Shown: positions 49,485 through 59,010, counted from the stretch's first letter. The stretch is DNA of 64,000 bases from Xanthomonas floridensis (GCF_001642575.1 NZ_LXNG01000023.1:1-64000); one strand, 5' to 3'. The notes: generated by a model not told the origin, from the sequence alone. Translations and numbers: made by a program.

Positions 49485-49931
49485 ATGACCGACGCCCCGC
49501 TGCTGATTGCCTGCCCAAGCTGCGTGTCAATCAACCGCATTGCGCGGGCGCGTCTGCACGATGCGCCCAATTGCGGCCACTGCCATCGCCCGTTGTTTCT
49601 CGGCGCGCCGGTGGCGCTGTCGGCTGTTGATTTCGACAAGCACGCCGTGCGCAGCGAACTGCCGCTGGTGGTGGATTTCTGGGCGCCGTGGTGCGGGCCG
49701 TGCCTGAGCATGGCACCGCAATTTGCCGCCGCTGCGGCCACGCTGGAGCCGCAGGTGCGGCTGGCTAAGGTGGACACCGACCTGCATCCGGCGCTGGGCA
49801 CGCGCTTTGGCATTCGCAGCATTCCCACCCTGCTGGTACTGCGCGGCGGGCACGAGATTGGCCGGCATTCCGGCGCGGTGAGCAGCGCGCAGATCATCAG
49901 CTGGGTGCGCTCGGTCCTGAGCCAGGGCTGA
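49485..49931 (+). CDS. trxC: Thioredoxin 2 (zinc-binding)
   Basis: This 148-residue cytoplasmic thiol reductant has an N-terminal zinc ribbon (CPSC ... CGHC) followed by a thioredoxin fold with active site FWAPWCGPCLSMAP and the cis-Pro in IRSIPTLLVLRGG. The ATG at 49485 (TDAPLLIACPSC) is the only start that keeps the ribbon complete. In E. coli trxC is OxyR-regulated; no such site can be placed here by eye. Confidence 0.93.
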   Translation: MTDAPLLIACPSCVSINRIARARLHDAPNCGHCHRPLFLGAPVALSAVDFDKHAVRSELPLVVDFWAPWCGPCLSMAPQFAAAAATLEPQVRLAKVDTDLHPALGTRFGIRSIPTLLVLRGGHEIGRHSGAVSSAQIISWVRSVLSQG

Positions 49932-49982
49932 GATGAGAACGCCAAGCGGCGCATCCACGCCGCTGGCTTGGCCGACATACCA

Positions 49983-50016
49983 GGCAAGGCCGCGACGGCT
50001 GCGCCGCGGCCTTGCC
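49983..50016 (-). terminator. Hairpin between trxC and the TonB receptor
   Basis: GGCAAGGCCGCG (49983-49994) pairs with CGCGGCCTTGCC (50005-50016) around a ten-base loop, 11 bases past the receptor stop and 51 past trxC. The genes converge, so it may act for both strands. No clear T tract follows. Confidence 0.6.
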
Positions 50017-50027
50017 ACAGGCAGGCG

Positions 50028-52394
50028 TTACTGCCAGTTGACGTTCACCGACACGCCCACGATGCGCGGTTCGTTATAGACCGCGGCCATATAGTTTTCG
50101 ATCACACCCTTGACGTTCTTTTCGTTGGTGATGTTGCGTGCGAATGCCGCCACCTCCCACGCACCATAACCGCCGGTATAGCCAAGCTTGAGGCCGCCTT
50201 CGAAGTTGCCGTCGGCACGGAACTCGGTGGAGTCGTACAGCACGAAGCTGGTCTCGCCTTGCTTGTTCCAGTCGGTGGACACGAAGAACGCGCCATCGTT
50301 ACCCACCGGGATGTCGTAGCGCGCGGCCAGGTTGAGGTTGTACTTGGGCGCGTTGGGCAGCGGGTTGCCGTCGATTTGAGCGAAGGTGTTGGCACCGACG
50401 CGGATGGTGGGGTCGTTGACCGTGCACACCACCACGCCATTGAGTGCGCAGGCCTGTGCATAGACGCGCTTGTCGTGGATTTCGCTGTGCAGCAGGCTCA
50501 GGCCGGCAGTGAGCGACAGGTTGGAAATCGGGCGCCAGTCCAGATCCGCTTCCAGGCCGTAGGCCTTGGCCTTGTCGGCGTTGAACAGCACGCCGTTGCC
50601 GTCCGAATCGTTGCCGTTGAGCTGGATGTCATCGACGGTGTAGGTGAAGCCGCTGACATTCAAACGCAGGCGATTGTCGAACAGGCTGCTCTTGATGCCG
50701 GCTTCCCAGGACAGGATGGTTTCCGAATCGGCAGTGGTGAAATCGGAATTGAACACCGCGCTGCGGCCCTGGATGGTGGGGCCACGGAAACCGCGCGCCA
50801 CACGCGCATACACGCTCAGCTCGGGATTGATCTCATACATCGCGCTCAGATCCCAGCTGGGCTGGGTGTCGGACAGGCGCACGTCGCGCCGGCCGCGGTA
50901 AGTCACCGCACCGGCGGCGGTATCGGCGGTCTTGAGCAGGCGGGTTTCCTTGGTGTCCTTGGTCTGGCGGATGCCGGCGGTCAGCGTCAGTGCGTCGGTG
51001 GCCTTGTAGCTCAGCTGACCGAAGCCGGCCCACGAGGTGTTGGTATTGCGCAGGCGCACCCAGTTGTTGGGATTGCGCGCGGCGGTGCGCAGGAAATACG
51101 CACGCTGATAGAAATCGGTGGTGTCGCGGCCATCGAAATAGAACGCGCCCACCTGCCATTGCAGTGCCTGGTCGCCTTCGCTGGCCAGACGCAGTTCCTG
51201 GGTGTACTGGTCCAGGTCCCGGATCTGCCCCATCGATTGGCCGAACCCGTTCGGCACGCCGTTGACCGGATAGTTGGCCGCCGCGCCGCCATCGGTGTCG
51301 CCACGGCTGTAGCCGGAGGTGGTTTCGTAGGCGGTGATCGAGGTCAGCGAGACGCCGCCGAAGTCGTAGATCGCCTTGAGTGAGCCGCCATCGGTCTTAT
51401 AGGCCTGCGGATTGTCGTTGGCTTCGTCGTAGGCCACGCGGTCGCGCGGCACGTCCACCTTGTCGCTGCCGCGGGTGACCGCATTGCGCAGGAACAGCGT
51501 GGAGGTGCCGTCGTAATCGCGCGTGTGCACCGAGCCCAGCAACGAGAACGCGTCGTTGGGCTTCAACAGCACCTGCAGGCGCGCGTTGCGGTCGTTGTAG
51601 CCGCCCATCGCATCCTTGCGCGGGGTACGCGTGCCATCGGCGCTGCTGCCGGCGAAGGTGTTGTCCACCCAGTCGTCGCGGTGCTGGTACAACGCCGAGA
51701 CGCGGAACGACAGCACATCGTTGATCGGGCCGCCGAAGCCGGCATCCAGCGATACGGTGTTGTAGCTGCCGTAGCTGGCATCGACGCGGCCGGTATAGGT
51801 GTCGCCCGGCTTGACGGTGTCGAACTTGACGATGCCGGCGGTGGTGTTGCGACCGAACAAGGTGCCCTGCGGGCCGCGCAGCACTTCGACCTGGTCCACG
51901 TCGTAGACCGGGTTGGACTTGAGCACCACGTGCTCCAGCACCACATCGTCCTGGATGATGGACACCGGCTGCGAGGCGCCCAGATAGAAGTCGATGTTGC
52001 CCAGGCCGCGGATATAGAAGCGCGGGAAGATGCGCCCGGTGGTGGTCTCGGCATAGAAGCCCGGCACGCGGCCGGACAGCGCCAGCAAGGTGTCGTCGCC
52101 ACCAGCGGTGTACTGGCGCATGGCCGCGCCCTGCACCACGCCCACCGACACCGGAACCTCCTGCAGGTTCTGCTCGCGGTGCTCGGCGGTGACGGTCACC
52201 GCATCCAGTGCCGTCGGGCTGCCCTCGCCCTGGGTCGTCGGCGCCTGCTGCGCCGCGGCGGCCGCGGCCATCGAAGCCAGCAACAGGCCGGCGCAGGCGC
52301 GTGCCAGCGGCGTGCGCTGCAATGCGGTGCGGCTTCGCACGGCGTGCAAGGTAGCGGGCGTCAGCGACGGCGAGACAGGCGAGTACAACGACAT
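50028..52394 (-). CDS. TonB-dependent outer-membrane receptor
   Basis: This 788-residue receptor starts at the ATG at 52394 (SLYSPVSPSLTPATLH) and has a signal peptide ending near AAAAAQQ. The TonB box may be DAVTVTAE, with the plug running to about residue 180 (EVPVSVGVVQGAAM, VDQVEVLRGPQGTLFGRNTT AG-type motif). The remaining 22-strand barrel ends NITNEKNVKGV and VSVNVNWQ. Ligands may be carbohydrates, because a GH43 enzyme is divergent 260 bases away, but ferric compounds cannot be excluded. Confidence 0.93.
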   Translation of the reverse strand: MSLYSPVSPSLTPATLHAVRSRTALQRTPLARACAGLLLASMAAAAAAQQAPTTQGEGSPTALDAVTVTAEHREQNLQEVPVSVGVVQGAAMRQYTAGGDDTLLALSGRVPGFYAETTTGRIFPRFYIRGLGNIDFYLGASQPVSIIQDDVVLEHVVLKSNPVYDVDQVEVLRGPQGTLFGRNTTAGIVKFDTVKPGDTYTGRVDASYGSYNTVSLDAGFGGPINDVLSFRVSALYQHRDDWVDNTFAGSSADGTRTPRKDAMGGYNDRNARLQVLLKPNDAFSLLGSVHTRDYDGTSTLFLRNAVTRGSDKVDVPRDRVAYDEANDNPQAYKTDGGSLKAIYDFGGVSLTSITAYETTSGYSRGDTDGGAAANYPVNGVPNGFGQSMGQIRDLDQYTQELRLASEGDQALQWQVGAFYFDGRDTTDFYQRAYFLRTAARNPNNWVRLRNTNTSWAGFGQLSYKATDALTLTAGIRQTKDTKETRLLKTADTAAGAVTYRGRRDVRLSDTQPSWDLSAMYEINPELSVYARVARGFRGPTIQGRSAVFNSDFTTADSETILSWEAGIKSSLFDNRLRLNVSGFTYTVDDIQLNGNDSDGNGVLFNADKAKAYGLEADLDWRPISNLSLTAGLSLLHSEIHDKRVYAQACALNGVVVCTVNDPTIRVGANTFAQIDGNPLPNAPKYNLNLAARYDIPVGNDGAFFVSTDWNKQGETSFVLYDSTEFRADGNFEGGLKLGYTGGYGAWEVAAFARNITNEKNVKGVIENYMAAVYNEPRIVGVSVNVNWQ

Positions 52395-52656
52395 GCGGGT
52401 GGGTCCTTGGGTGAGTGACGCGAGAATGAGTCCGTTCGGCATGGGCATGCCGGAAGGGGGCGCAGCATGGCGCCGCGCGCACGATATGTCAGCAATGTTG
52501 CAGCGAAGTGGCAGCCACGACCGCCCCCGCCCAGCGGCCGTGGTACAGGCAGTCATGCCGGGGTGCGATGGCACATCGTCGCGCCCCGTCCTGCCACGAA
52601 GTGTCATGCTGCCGCGGGGCTGGCGCCGGGCCAGCACAACGCATGGGGAAGCGGTC

Positions 52657-54324
52657 TTGAAACGCATCGGATGGATGTTGGGCATGCTGGCCAGCGTGAG
52701 CTGCCAGCTGGCATATGCCGGCAGCGCGCTGGTCACCCGCGTGGACTACCAGGGCGATGACGGCGGGCCACTGCCCACCCAAGCCCGGTACCGCAACCCG
52801 GTGCTGGCCGGCTTTTATCCCGACCCGTCTGCGATCCGGGTCGGCGACGACTTCTACCTGGTCAACTCCACCTTCGGCTATTTTCCTGGCCTGCCGGTGT
52901 TCAAGAGCAGCGACCTGGTGCACTGGACCCAGATCGGCAACGCGATTGATCGGCCGGACCAGATCGATTACGGCCGCGACGAACTGACCCGCGGCCTGTT
53001 CGCCGCCAGCATCAGCCACCACGACGGCACCTTCTACATCGCCAACACCTGTTTCTATTGCGATGGCGGCAACTTCCTGATCACCGCCAAGGACCCGGCC
53101 GGGCCCTGGTCGGATCCGGTGTGGCTGGATGCCAAGGGCATCGACCCCTCGCTGTTCTTCGACGACGACGGCAGCGCCTGGCTGGTCAACAACGACGTGC
53201 CCGCCGGCAAGCTGCGCTACGACGGCCACCGCGCGATCTGGTTGCAGCGGCTGGATCTGGCCAGCATGAAACTGACCGGCACGCGCCAGGTGATCGTGGA
53301 TTCCGGTTTCAAGCCCGCGACCAATCCCGAACACATCGAAGGCCCGCACCTGTTCCGCCGCGACGGCTATTACTACCTCACCGCGGCCGAAGGCGGCACC
53401 GGCGAGCAGCATGCGCAGATGATCTACCGCAGCCGCCAGATCACCGGTCCCTACGAGCCCTGGAGCGGCAACCCGGTGCTCACCCAGCGCGACCTGGACC
53501 CAAGCCGCAGCGCACCGATCACCTCGGCCGGGCATGCGCAGTTCGTCGAGCTCAAGGACGGCTCGTGGTGGGCGGTATTCCTGGCCACCCGTCCGTACCA
53601 GGGCAACCAGTACAACCTGGGCCGGGAAACCTTCCTGTTGCCGGTGACCTGGCGTGACGGCTGGCCGGTAGTGCTGCCGCATGGCAGCGCGGTGCCCCCG
53701 GTCGCCACCCGTCCGTCCTTGCCCACTGGCACGCAGGCCCTGCCCACCAGCGGACCGATGCAGTGGAGCGAGCGTTTCCAGGATGCGCGGGTACCGATGC
53801 AGTGGATGACCATCCACCCGCCGACCCAGCCGTGGTACCTGCCTGGCCCGCAGGGCTTGCGCATCACGCCGTCGAAGGTGGCGCTGGGCGATCTCGGCCG
53901 TGGCCAGCCGGCGTACCTGGGGCACCGCCTGCAGCATCACCACGCCACTGTCGTTGCGCAGGTGGATGGCAGCACGCTGACACCCGGCGAGCAGGCCGGC
54001 CTGGCTATCGTGGCCAAGGAAAGCCACTTTCTGGCGGCGATGCTGGTACGCGACGATGCGGGCGCCGCAGTGGTGCTGTATCGCCGCGCCGGGCTGCAGG
54101 ACCCAGGCATCGGCACGGAGCTGGCGCGTGCACCTCTGCCCGACGCGACGCAACCGGTGCAGCTGCGCTTCGCGCTGGATGCCGCGCGACTGCATGTGGA
54201 TTACGCCATCGGCACCGGCCAGTGGCAGACCTTGCTGGAACACGGCGATGCCAGCGTGCTGAGCACCGACACCGCCGGCGGATTCCTGGGCGCCACATTC
54301 GGGCCGTACGCGTATTCGCGCTGA
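52657..54324 (+). CDS. GH43 arabinofuranosidase/xylosidase, exported
   Basis: This 555-residue enzyme would act on arabinoxylan or arabinan oligosaccharides. The likely start is the TTG at 52657, with GGGGAAG upstream and a signal peptide (KRIGWMLGMLASVSCQLAYA); an ATG at 52675 would shorten the signal. The five-bladed propeller shows catalytic Asp56 (AGFYPDPSAI), Asp163 (GIDPSLFFDDDG) and Glu228 (EHIEGPHLFRRDG). A C-terminal beta-sandwich from about residue 360 (MQWSERFQDARVPMQWM) is typical of the GH43 xylosidase-type group. It is divergent from the TonB receptor, a common uptake-and-hydrolysis arrangement. Confidence 0.92.
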   Translation: MKRIGWMLGMLASVSCQLAYAGSALVTRVDYQGDDGGPLPTQARYRNPVLAGFYPDPSAIRVGDDFYLVNSTFGYFPGLPVFKSSDLVHWTQIGNAIDRPDQIDYGRDELTRGLFAASISHHDGTFYIANTCFYCDGGNFLITAKDPAGPWSDPVWLDAKGIDPSLFFDDDGSAWLVNNDVPAGKLRYDGHRAIWLQRLDLASMKLTGTRQVIVDSGFKPATNPEHIEGPHLFRRDGYYYLTAAEGGTGEQHAQMIYRSRQITGPYEPWSGNPVLTQRDLDPSRSAPITSAGHAQFVELKDGSWWAVFLATRPYQGNQYNLGRETFLLPVTWRDGWPVVLPHGSAVPPVATRPSLPTGTQALPTSGPMQWSERFQDARVPMQWMTIHPPTQPWYLPGPQGLRITPSKVALGDLGRGQPAYLGHRLQHHHATVVAQVDGSTLTPGEQAGLAIVAKESHFLAAMLVRDDAGAAVVLYRRAGLQDPGIGTELARAPLPDATQPVQLRFALDAARLHVDYAIGTGQWQTLLEHGDASVLSTDTAGGFLGATFGPYAYSR

Positions 54325-54796
54325 GCGCAGCCGCGCATGCCGAGCTACTGATGTGAAGATTGGGGGTTGGGGATTGGATCAGCGATCAGCGATCAGCGAT
54401 CAGGACGATCGCAAACCAGCCTTGCCGGTGTGCACGGAGAAATGCGATCTACGCAACGCACGCGCGCGAGCGCATCGCGCGCGGCGACCTCGGCCAGGCC
54501 CGCGGGGCGGAGCCATGCCGCTGTAGCGCGCCTCTGCACGCACGGCCTCGCTCCGCGTGCACACAGGAAACATCTGCAACAGGCGTCACGCGGCATTTCA
54601 CGCCCGCTGGTGATCGCAGCATCACGCACCACCAATGTCGAAGGACGCCCCCCTCCAGCGCCACTACCGCATCACCCACCAGCGCCACTGCCGCGCACCG
54701 CTCCAGGCACCCCCTCTTGCGCCTGTGCCACGCGTGCGGCCTGGTGATTGCGGCTGATTCGCAGCCAGCCGTCGCTGCGGCCAGGCGCAGCGGCCG
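54325..54796. other. Intergenic region between GH43 and the stressosome operon
   Basis: About 470 bases between convergent genes. It contains a stretch of heptamer repeats at 54358-54103-type spacing (see 54358-54103 as 54358 to 54103 is replaced by the entry at 54358) and no gene. Confidence 0.3.
54358..54403 (+). repeat. Heptamer repeats (GATTGGG then GATCAGC types)
   Basis: GATTGGG, GGTTGGG and GATTGGA lie at 54358-54378, followed by three exact GATCAGC units at 54377-54397 and a partial GATCAG. The 7-base period is shared with the arrays at 27787 and 33850, although the unit differs. It sits 33 bases after the GH43 stop codon. Confidence 0.7.
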
Positions 54797-56752
54797 CTAC
54801 GCGCGCGCCAGCGCGCTGCTGTCGAGCATTTGCCCGACGGTATTGAGCAGGTCGTTGAGGCTGAAGGGCTTGGGCAACAGGGCCATGCCGTCGGCCAGGA
54901 ACTCCTGCCGGGTGATCGCGTTTTCTGCGTAGCCGGTGATGAACAGGATCGGCAGCCCCGGCCGCAACACCCGCGCCAGGTCGGCCATGTCGCGCCCGTT
55001 CATGCCCGGCAGGCCGACATCCGACACCACCAGATCGATCGGCACCTCGGTGCGCAGATGGGTCAACGCGCCGTTGGCGTCCTCGGCTTCGAGCACGAGA
55101 TAGCCGGCATCGGTGAGTACCTCGCTCACCATCATGCGCACCACGTCGGTGTCGTCCACCAGCAGGATGCGCGCATTGTGCGTGCGCGGCGTACTCGGTG
55201 CCGGCGCCGGTGGCAGCTCGCTGGCGGTCAGCCCACGCGGCAGCAGCAGCGTCACCGTGGTGCCCTCGCCCACCTGGCTGGTGATGCGTGCGGTGCCACC
55301 GGACTGACGCGCAAACCCGTAGGTCATCGACAACCCCAGGCCGGTGCCTTCGCCGATGGGCTTGGTGGTGAAGAACGGCTCGAACACCTGGTTGAGGATG
55401 GCCGGCGCGATCCCGCTGCCGTTGTCGATCACCTTCACCGCCACGTACTCGCCGTCGTCCAGCTCCGGATCGTCGAGCGCGGTGTGTGCGGTGGTCTGCA
55501 CGCGGATGCTGCCCTGGCCCTGCATCGCATCGCGGGCATTGATCACCAGGTTGAGCACCACGTTTTCCAGCTGGTTGGCATCGGCCACCGCCACCAGGGT
55601 GGCGTCGGCCAGTTCCAGTTCCAGCACGATGTTTTCGCCGATCGACCGGCGCAGCATGTCTTCCAGCGAACGCACGCGCAGGTTGACGTCGAACGGCTGG
55701 GTATCCAGCGATTGCTTGCGCGCAAACGCCAGCATGCGCTGGGTCAATGCCGCCGCGCGGTGCGCCGAGCCGGTGGCGATCTCGGCCAGCCGTGGCACCC
55801 GCTCGATGCGGTTGGAATCCACTGCCAGCTGGATCATGTCCAGGCCGGAAATGATGCTGGTCAGCAGGTTGTTGAAGTCGTGCGCGATGCCACCGGTGAG
55901 CTTGCCCAGCGCTTCCATCTTCTGCGCCTGCAGCAGCTGGATTTCGGTGCGTTGCCGCTCGGCGATCTGGTGCGCCAGCTCGGTGGTGGCGGTGTCCAGT
56001 TCCTGGCGCTGTTCGCGCTCGCGCAGGCGCTGTTCGGTCACGTCCTCGACCATCAGCAAGCCCAGATCCGGCTCGCGGTACGGCGATACCCGCCATTCGG
56101 TTTCGCGTGCCCGGCCATTGCGCAGCACGGTCAGGGCGCCGCTCCAACGTTCGCGCTGCTGCAGCGCGGTGGTCAGCGCGTGTACGGTCGCGGACTGGTC
56201 CAGCCCGGCGGCCTGGATCGCCTCGGCCGGGCTGACGCTGCCGATCAGGCGCTGGAACGCCGCATTGACCTCGTGCGTGTGCAGCCGCGCATCGACCACC
56301 GCGATCGGTGCGCTGATGTGTTCGAATATCTCGCGAAAGCGTGCCTCGCTGGCCCGCAGTTCCTCCTCGGCGTGGCGCGCGCGCAGCAAGGTGCGCAGCG
56401 TGGCGACCAGCACGTTCGGGTCCACCGGATGGATCATGTACGCATCGGCGCCGGCATCCAGCCCGGTGATCATGTCGCCAGTGGCGATCGAGGCGGCCGA
56501 GACATGCACCACCGGCAATAACGCGGTGCGCGGCTCGGCGCGCAGCGTGCGCACGATATCGAAACCGCTCATGTCCGGCAGGTTGACGTCCAGCACCACT
56601 GCAGCGAACGACTGCGCGGCCAGCTTGGCCAGGCCATCGGTGCCGGTGCCGGCTTCTTCGACCACGAACTGATGGTGCTCCAGCACGCGCCGCACCGAAT
56701 AGCGCGTCACCGCATTGTCGTCCACGACCAGGATGTGGTGCTTACTGCCCAA
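54797..56752 (-). CDS. Hybrid histidine kinase with N- and C-terminal receivers
   Basis: This 651-residue protein starts at a TTG at 56752 (GSKHHILVVDDNAVTRYSVR), overlapping the previous gene by 11 bases. A receiver (phospho-Asp in VVLDVNLPDMSG) is followed by a PAS domain (RFREIFEHISAPIAVVDARL) and coiled coil. HisKA has His in LTGGIAHDFNNLLTS, and the ATPase has NLVINARDAMQG and GTGLGLSMTYGFARQSGG. A C-terminal receiver (ARILLVDDTDVVRMM, phospho-Asp in LVVSDVGLPGMNG) ends it. It is the last gene of the stressosome operon and its probable output together with the kinase upstream. Confidence 0.93.
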   Translation of the reverse strand: MGSKHHILVVDDNAVTRYSVRRVLEHHQFVVEEAGTGTDGLAKLAAQSFAAVVLDVNLPDMSGFDIVRTLRAEPRTALLPVVHVSAASIATGDMITGLDAGADAYMIHPVDPNVLVATLRTLLRARHAEEELRASEARFREIFEHISAPIAVVDARLHTHEVNAAFQRLIGSVSPAEAIQAAGLDQSATVHALTTALQQRERWSGALTVLRNGRARETEWRVSPYREPDLGLLMVEDVTEQRLREREQRQELDTATTELAHQIAERQRTEIQLLQAQKMEALGKLTGGIAHDFNNLLTSIISGLDMIQLAVDSNRIERVPRLAEIATGSAHRAAALTQRMLAFARKQSLDTQPFDVNLRVRSLEDMLRRSIGENIVLELELADATLVAVADANQLENVVLNLVINARDAMQGQGSIRVQTTAHTALDDPELDDGEYVAVKVIDNGSGIAPAILNQVFEPFFTTKPIGEGTGLGLSMTYGFARQSGGTARITSQVGEGTTVTLLLPRGLTASELPPAPAPSTPRTHNARILLVDDTDVVRMMVSEVLTDAGYLVLEAEDANGALTHLRTEVPIDLVVSDVGLPGMNGRDMADLARVLRPGLPILFITGYAENAITRQEFLADGMALLPKPFSLNDLLNTVGQMLDSSALARA

Positions 56753-57617
56753 GTGCCTTCTCCGCTGCCAGCGTCACCGGCAGCACCACGAAAAATTCCG
56801 ACCCCTGCCCCACCACGCTGTTGATGCCGACCCGTCCGCCGAGCAGTTCGGCGAAGCGCTTGCAGATCGACAGGCCCAGCCCGGTGCCGGTCAGGCGCTT
56901 CTGCAACGGCGAGTCCACCTGTACAAAATCCTCGAACAAGGCTTCGTGAAGTTCCGGCGCGATGCCGATGCCGGTGTCCTGCACGCTGAAGCGCACATGG
57001 CGCTCGTCTTCCAGCTGCGCCAGCACGCGCACATGGCCTTGCGGGGTGAATTTGAGCGCGTTGGAAATGAAGTTGCGCAGGATCTGCGCCAGCTTCTTGT
57101 CATCGGTGTAGAGCATCGGCAGCACCGGTGGATCTTCGAAGATCAAGGTGGTGGTGCCGACATCGGTGAGCGGGCGGAACATGCCGCGCAATGCGGCGAA
57201 CAGGTCCATCAGGTCGAACCAGCCGGGCGAGATGGTGATGCGCCCGGCCTCGATCTTGGCCAGGTCCAGCAAATCGTCCACCATCTCGCTCAGTTCGCGC
57301 GTGGAGGCGCTGACAAAGCGCACCTGCTTGAGCTGCTCGTCGTTGAGCGGCCCGTCCATGCCGTCTTCCAGCAGCCGGGTGATGCTCAGGATCGAGCCCA
57401 GCGGAGTGCGGAATTCATGGCTCATGTACGACAGGAAGCGGCTCTTGAGCTCGGATACATCGCGCAACTGCTCGGCCTGCTGGTCGAGCTCGGCGTACAG
57501 GGCGAGCACGCCCTGATTGGTTTCTTCCAACTCCTCGCGCAGGGCCTGGTTCTGCTGGCGCAGGGCCTCCAGCTCGGCCAGCGAGTCGCTGGCCGGTACT
57601 GCATCGGGTGCGTTCAT
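56742..57617 (-). CDS. Sensor histidine kinase of the stressosome operon
   Basis: This 291-residue cytoplasmic kinase starts at the ATG at 57617 (NAPDAVPASDSLAELEALRQ). A coiled coil covers residues 15-55, followed by HisKA with His in FLSYMSHEFRTPLGS and an ATPase (NFISNALKFTPQGH, DTGIGIAPEL, GTGLGLSICKRFAELLGG). There is no sensory domain of its own, so it may be controlled by the Rsb-type proteins encoded just before it. It overlaps the phosphatase gene by 4 bases. Confidence 0.92.
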   Translation of the reverse strand: MNAPDAVPASDSLAELEALRQQNQALREELEETNQGVLALYAELDQQAEQLRDVSELKSRFLSYMSHEFRTPLGSILSITRLLEDGMDGPLNDEQLKQVRFVSASTRELSEMVDDLLDLAKIEAGRITISPGWFDLMDLFAALRGMFRPLTDVGTTTLIFEDPPVLPMLYTDDKKLAQILRNFISNALKFTPQGHVRVLAQLEDERHVRFSVQDTGIGIAPELHEALFEDFVQVDSPLQKRLTGTGLGLSICKRFAELLGGRVGINSVVGQGSEFFVVLPVTLAAEKALGQ

Positions 57618-58624
57618 TGCAGGCCTCCCAGGCGCATGACGAAGACGCAGGCATCGTCGCGGCCGCGCGCGTAATCGCGCGCCAGCACCGCGGCAATGAT
57701 GCGTGGATGGCGCGACAGCACGCCCGGGTGGTCGCGCAGATTCCAACGCGATTGCAGGCCGTCGCTGTGCATCACCAACACCTTGCCGGCGGCCTGTGGA
57801 AAGTCGAAGGGTTGCGCCTTGCGAAACTGCACGCCGACGATGCCGGGATGCGACGGCATGCCGCGCACGCCGTCGCCATCGCACAGCGTCGCGGCGATGT
57901 TGCCCACGCCGGCAAAGCGCACCCGGCCGGTTTCACCGTCGAACTGCATCACTGCCGCGGCGCCTCCACGGGTGCCGGACATGGCGGCATGCAGCCGTGC
58001 GAGACGCTCGCCGGGCTCGCCGCTGGCCACTGCGGCGGCGCGGGCACCCGCATCGGCGGCATCGGCGGCGCCGGGCCCGTGGCCCAGGCCATCGATCACG
58101 GTGACGGTGGCGCGCTGCGCATCGATGCACAGCTGCCAGGCGTCGCCGCAGACGGTTTCGCTGTGCAACGGCAGGCGGATCGCACCATAGGGCAGGTCCG
58201 CCGCCATCTCCTGCGTGGCGTACACGCGCGCCAGTACCACCGCACCGGTCGCATCCGAATACGCATCCAGCAGCGCGGCATGCCGCTGCACGGCGCCCAG
58301 TCCATTACCCGGCGTGCTGCCGGTGGAATAGCCATCCGGCAGGCAGTCGGCGAGGACGAAGCCAGGGCCGTGATCGAGCGAACACAACTCGACGCCAGGA
58401 CCGTTGCGGCCGGCCACGCTGCACAACTGCATCTGCCCGCCACCGGCATGGTTGAGCAGGTTGGTGCACAGCTCGGTGGCCACCAGTGCCACGCGCCCGC
58501 AGGCGTCTTCGTCAAATCCGCAGGCCTGGGCCAGCGCCACCGCGTCGCGGCGCACCTGTCCCACCTGGGTGGACTCCTCGACGCGGATCACCTGGGTGAG
58601 CGCGCCGGCAACCGTCACTTCCAT
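57614..58624 (-). CDS. RsbT-like ATPase fused to an RsbX-like PP2C phosphatase
   Basis: This 336-residue protein starts at the ATG at 58624 (EVTVAGALTQVIRVEESTQV). Residues 1-130 form a GHKL ATPase of anti-sigma type (GRVALVATELCTNLLNHAGGG, SLDHGPGF, GNGLGAVQRHA). Residues 140-336 are a SpoIIE/RsbX-type PP2C domain with metal-binding Asp in VTVIDGLGHGPG, VMHSDGLQSRWN and GRDDACVFVMRL. In the B. subtilis stressosome RsbX dephosphorylates RsbR and RsbS to reset the complex. Here the reset phosphatase carries its own ATPase domain. It overlaps rsbT by 10 bases. Confidence 0.88.
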   Translation of the reverse strand: MEVTVAGALTQVIRVEESTQVGQVRRDAVALAQACGFDEDACGRVALVATELCTNLLNHAGGGQMQLCSVAGRNGPGVELCSLDHGPGFVLADCLPDGYSTGSTPGNGLGAVQRHAALLDAYSDATGAVVLARVYATQEMAADLPYGAIRLPLHSETVCGDAWQLCIDAQRATVTVIDGLGHGPGAADAADAGARAAAVASGEPGERLARLHAAMSGTRGGAAAVMQFDGETGRVRFAGVGNIAATLCDGDGVRGMPSHPGIVGVQFRKAQPFDFPQAAGKVLVMHSDGLQSRWNLRDHPGVLSRHPRIIAAVLARDYARGRDDACVFVMRLGGLQ

Positions 58625-59010
58625 TTGGTGATGGTGATACGGGTGCCCTTGCCGGCTGCACTATCGAGTACGAAATCGTCCACCAGCCGTCGGCTGCCGG
58701 ACAGGCCCAGCCCCAAGCCACTGCCGGAGGTCCAGCCGTCGGTGAGCGCCAGATCCAGGTCCGCAATGCCCGGGCCTTCGTCGCGAAAGGTCAGCTGCAC
58801 GCCCTTGCGGATACCGCTTTCGACCAGCGCCCAGTCCATGTCGCCGCCACCACCGTAGATCACGGTATTGCGCGCCAGTTCGCTAGCCGCAGTGACCAGC
58901 TTGGTCTGGTCGACCAGCCGCAAGCCGCATTGCACCACCAGCTTGCGCACGGTCTGCCGCGCCAGCACCACATCCTGCTCGGTGCGGACCGGTTGCGAAC
59001 CGGCGCTCAT
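58615..59010 (-). CDS. rsbT: Stressosome serine/threonine kinase RsbT
   Basis: RsbT (131 residues) phosphorylates the STAS domains of RsbR and RsbS and is released to activate the next step. The start ATG at 59010 overlaps rsbS by 4 bases. GHKL motifs are complete: ASELARNTVIYGGGG (N-box), FRDEGPGIADL (G1) and SGSGLGLGLSGSRRL (G2). Length and order (R-S-T) match the family. Its downstream partner here is presumably the kinases, since no RsbU or sigma-B gene is present. Confidence 0.93.
   Translation of the reverse strand: MSAGSQPVRTEQDVVLARQTVRKLVVQCGLRLVDQTKLVTAASELARNTVIYGGGGDMDWALVESGIRKGVQLTFRDEGPGIADLDLALTDGWTSGSGLGLGLSGSRRLVDDFVLDSAAGKGTRITITKWK

Noticed and set aside
54325..54357. Terminator for GH43
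   Set aside because: No stem-loop with a T run was found in the short stretch after the stop codon.
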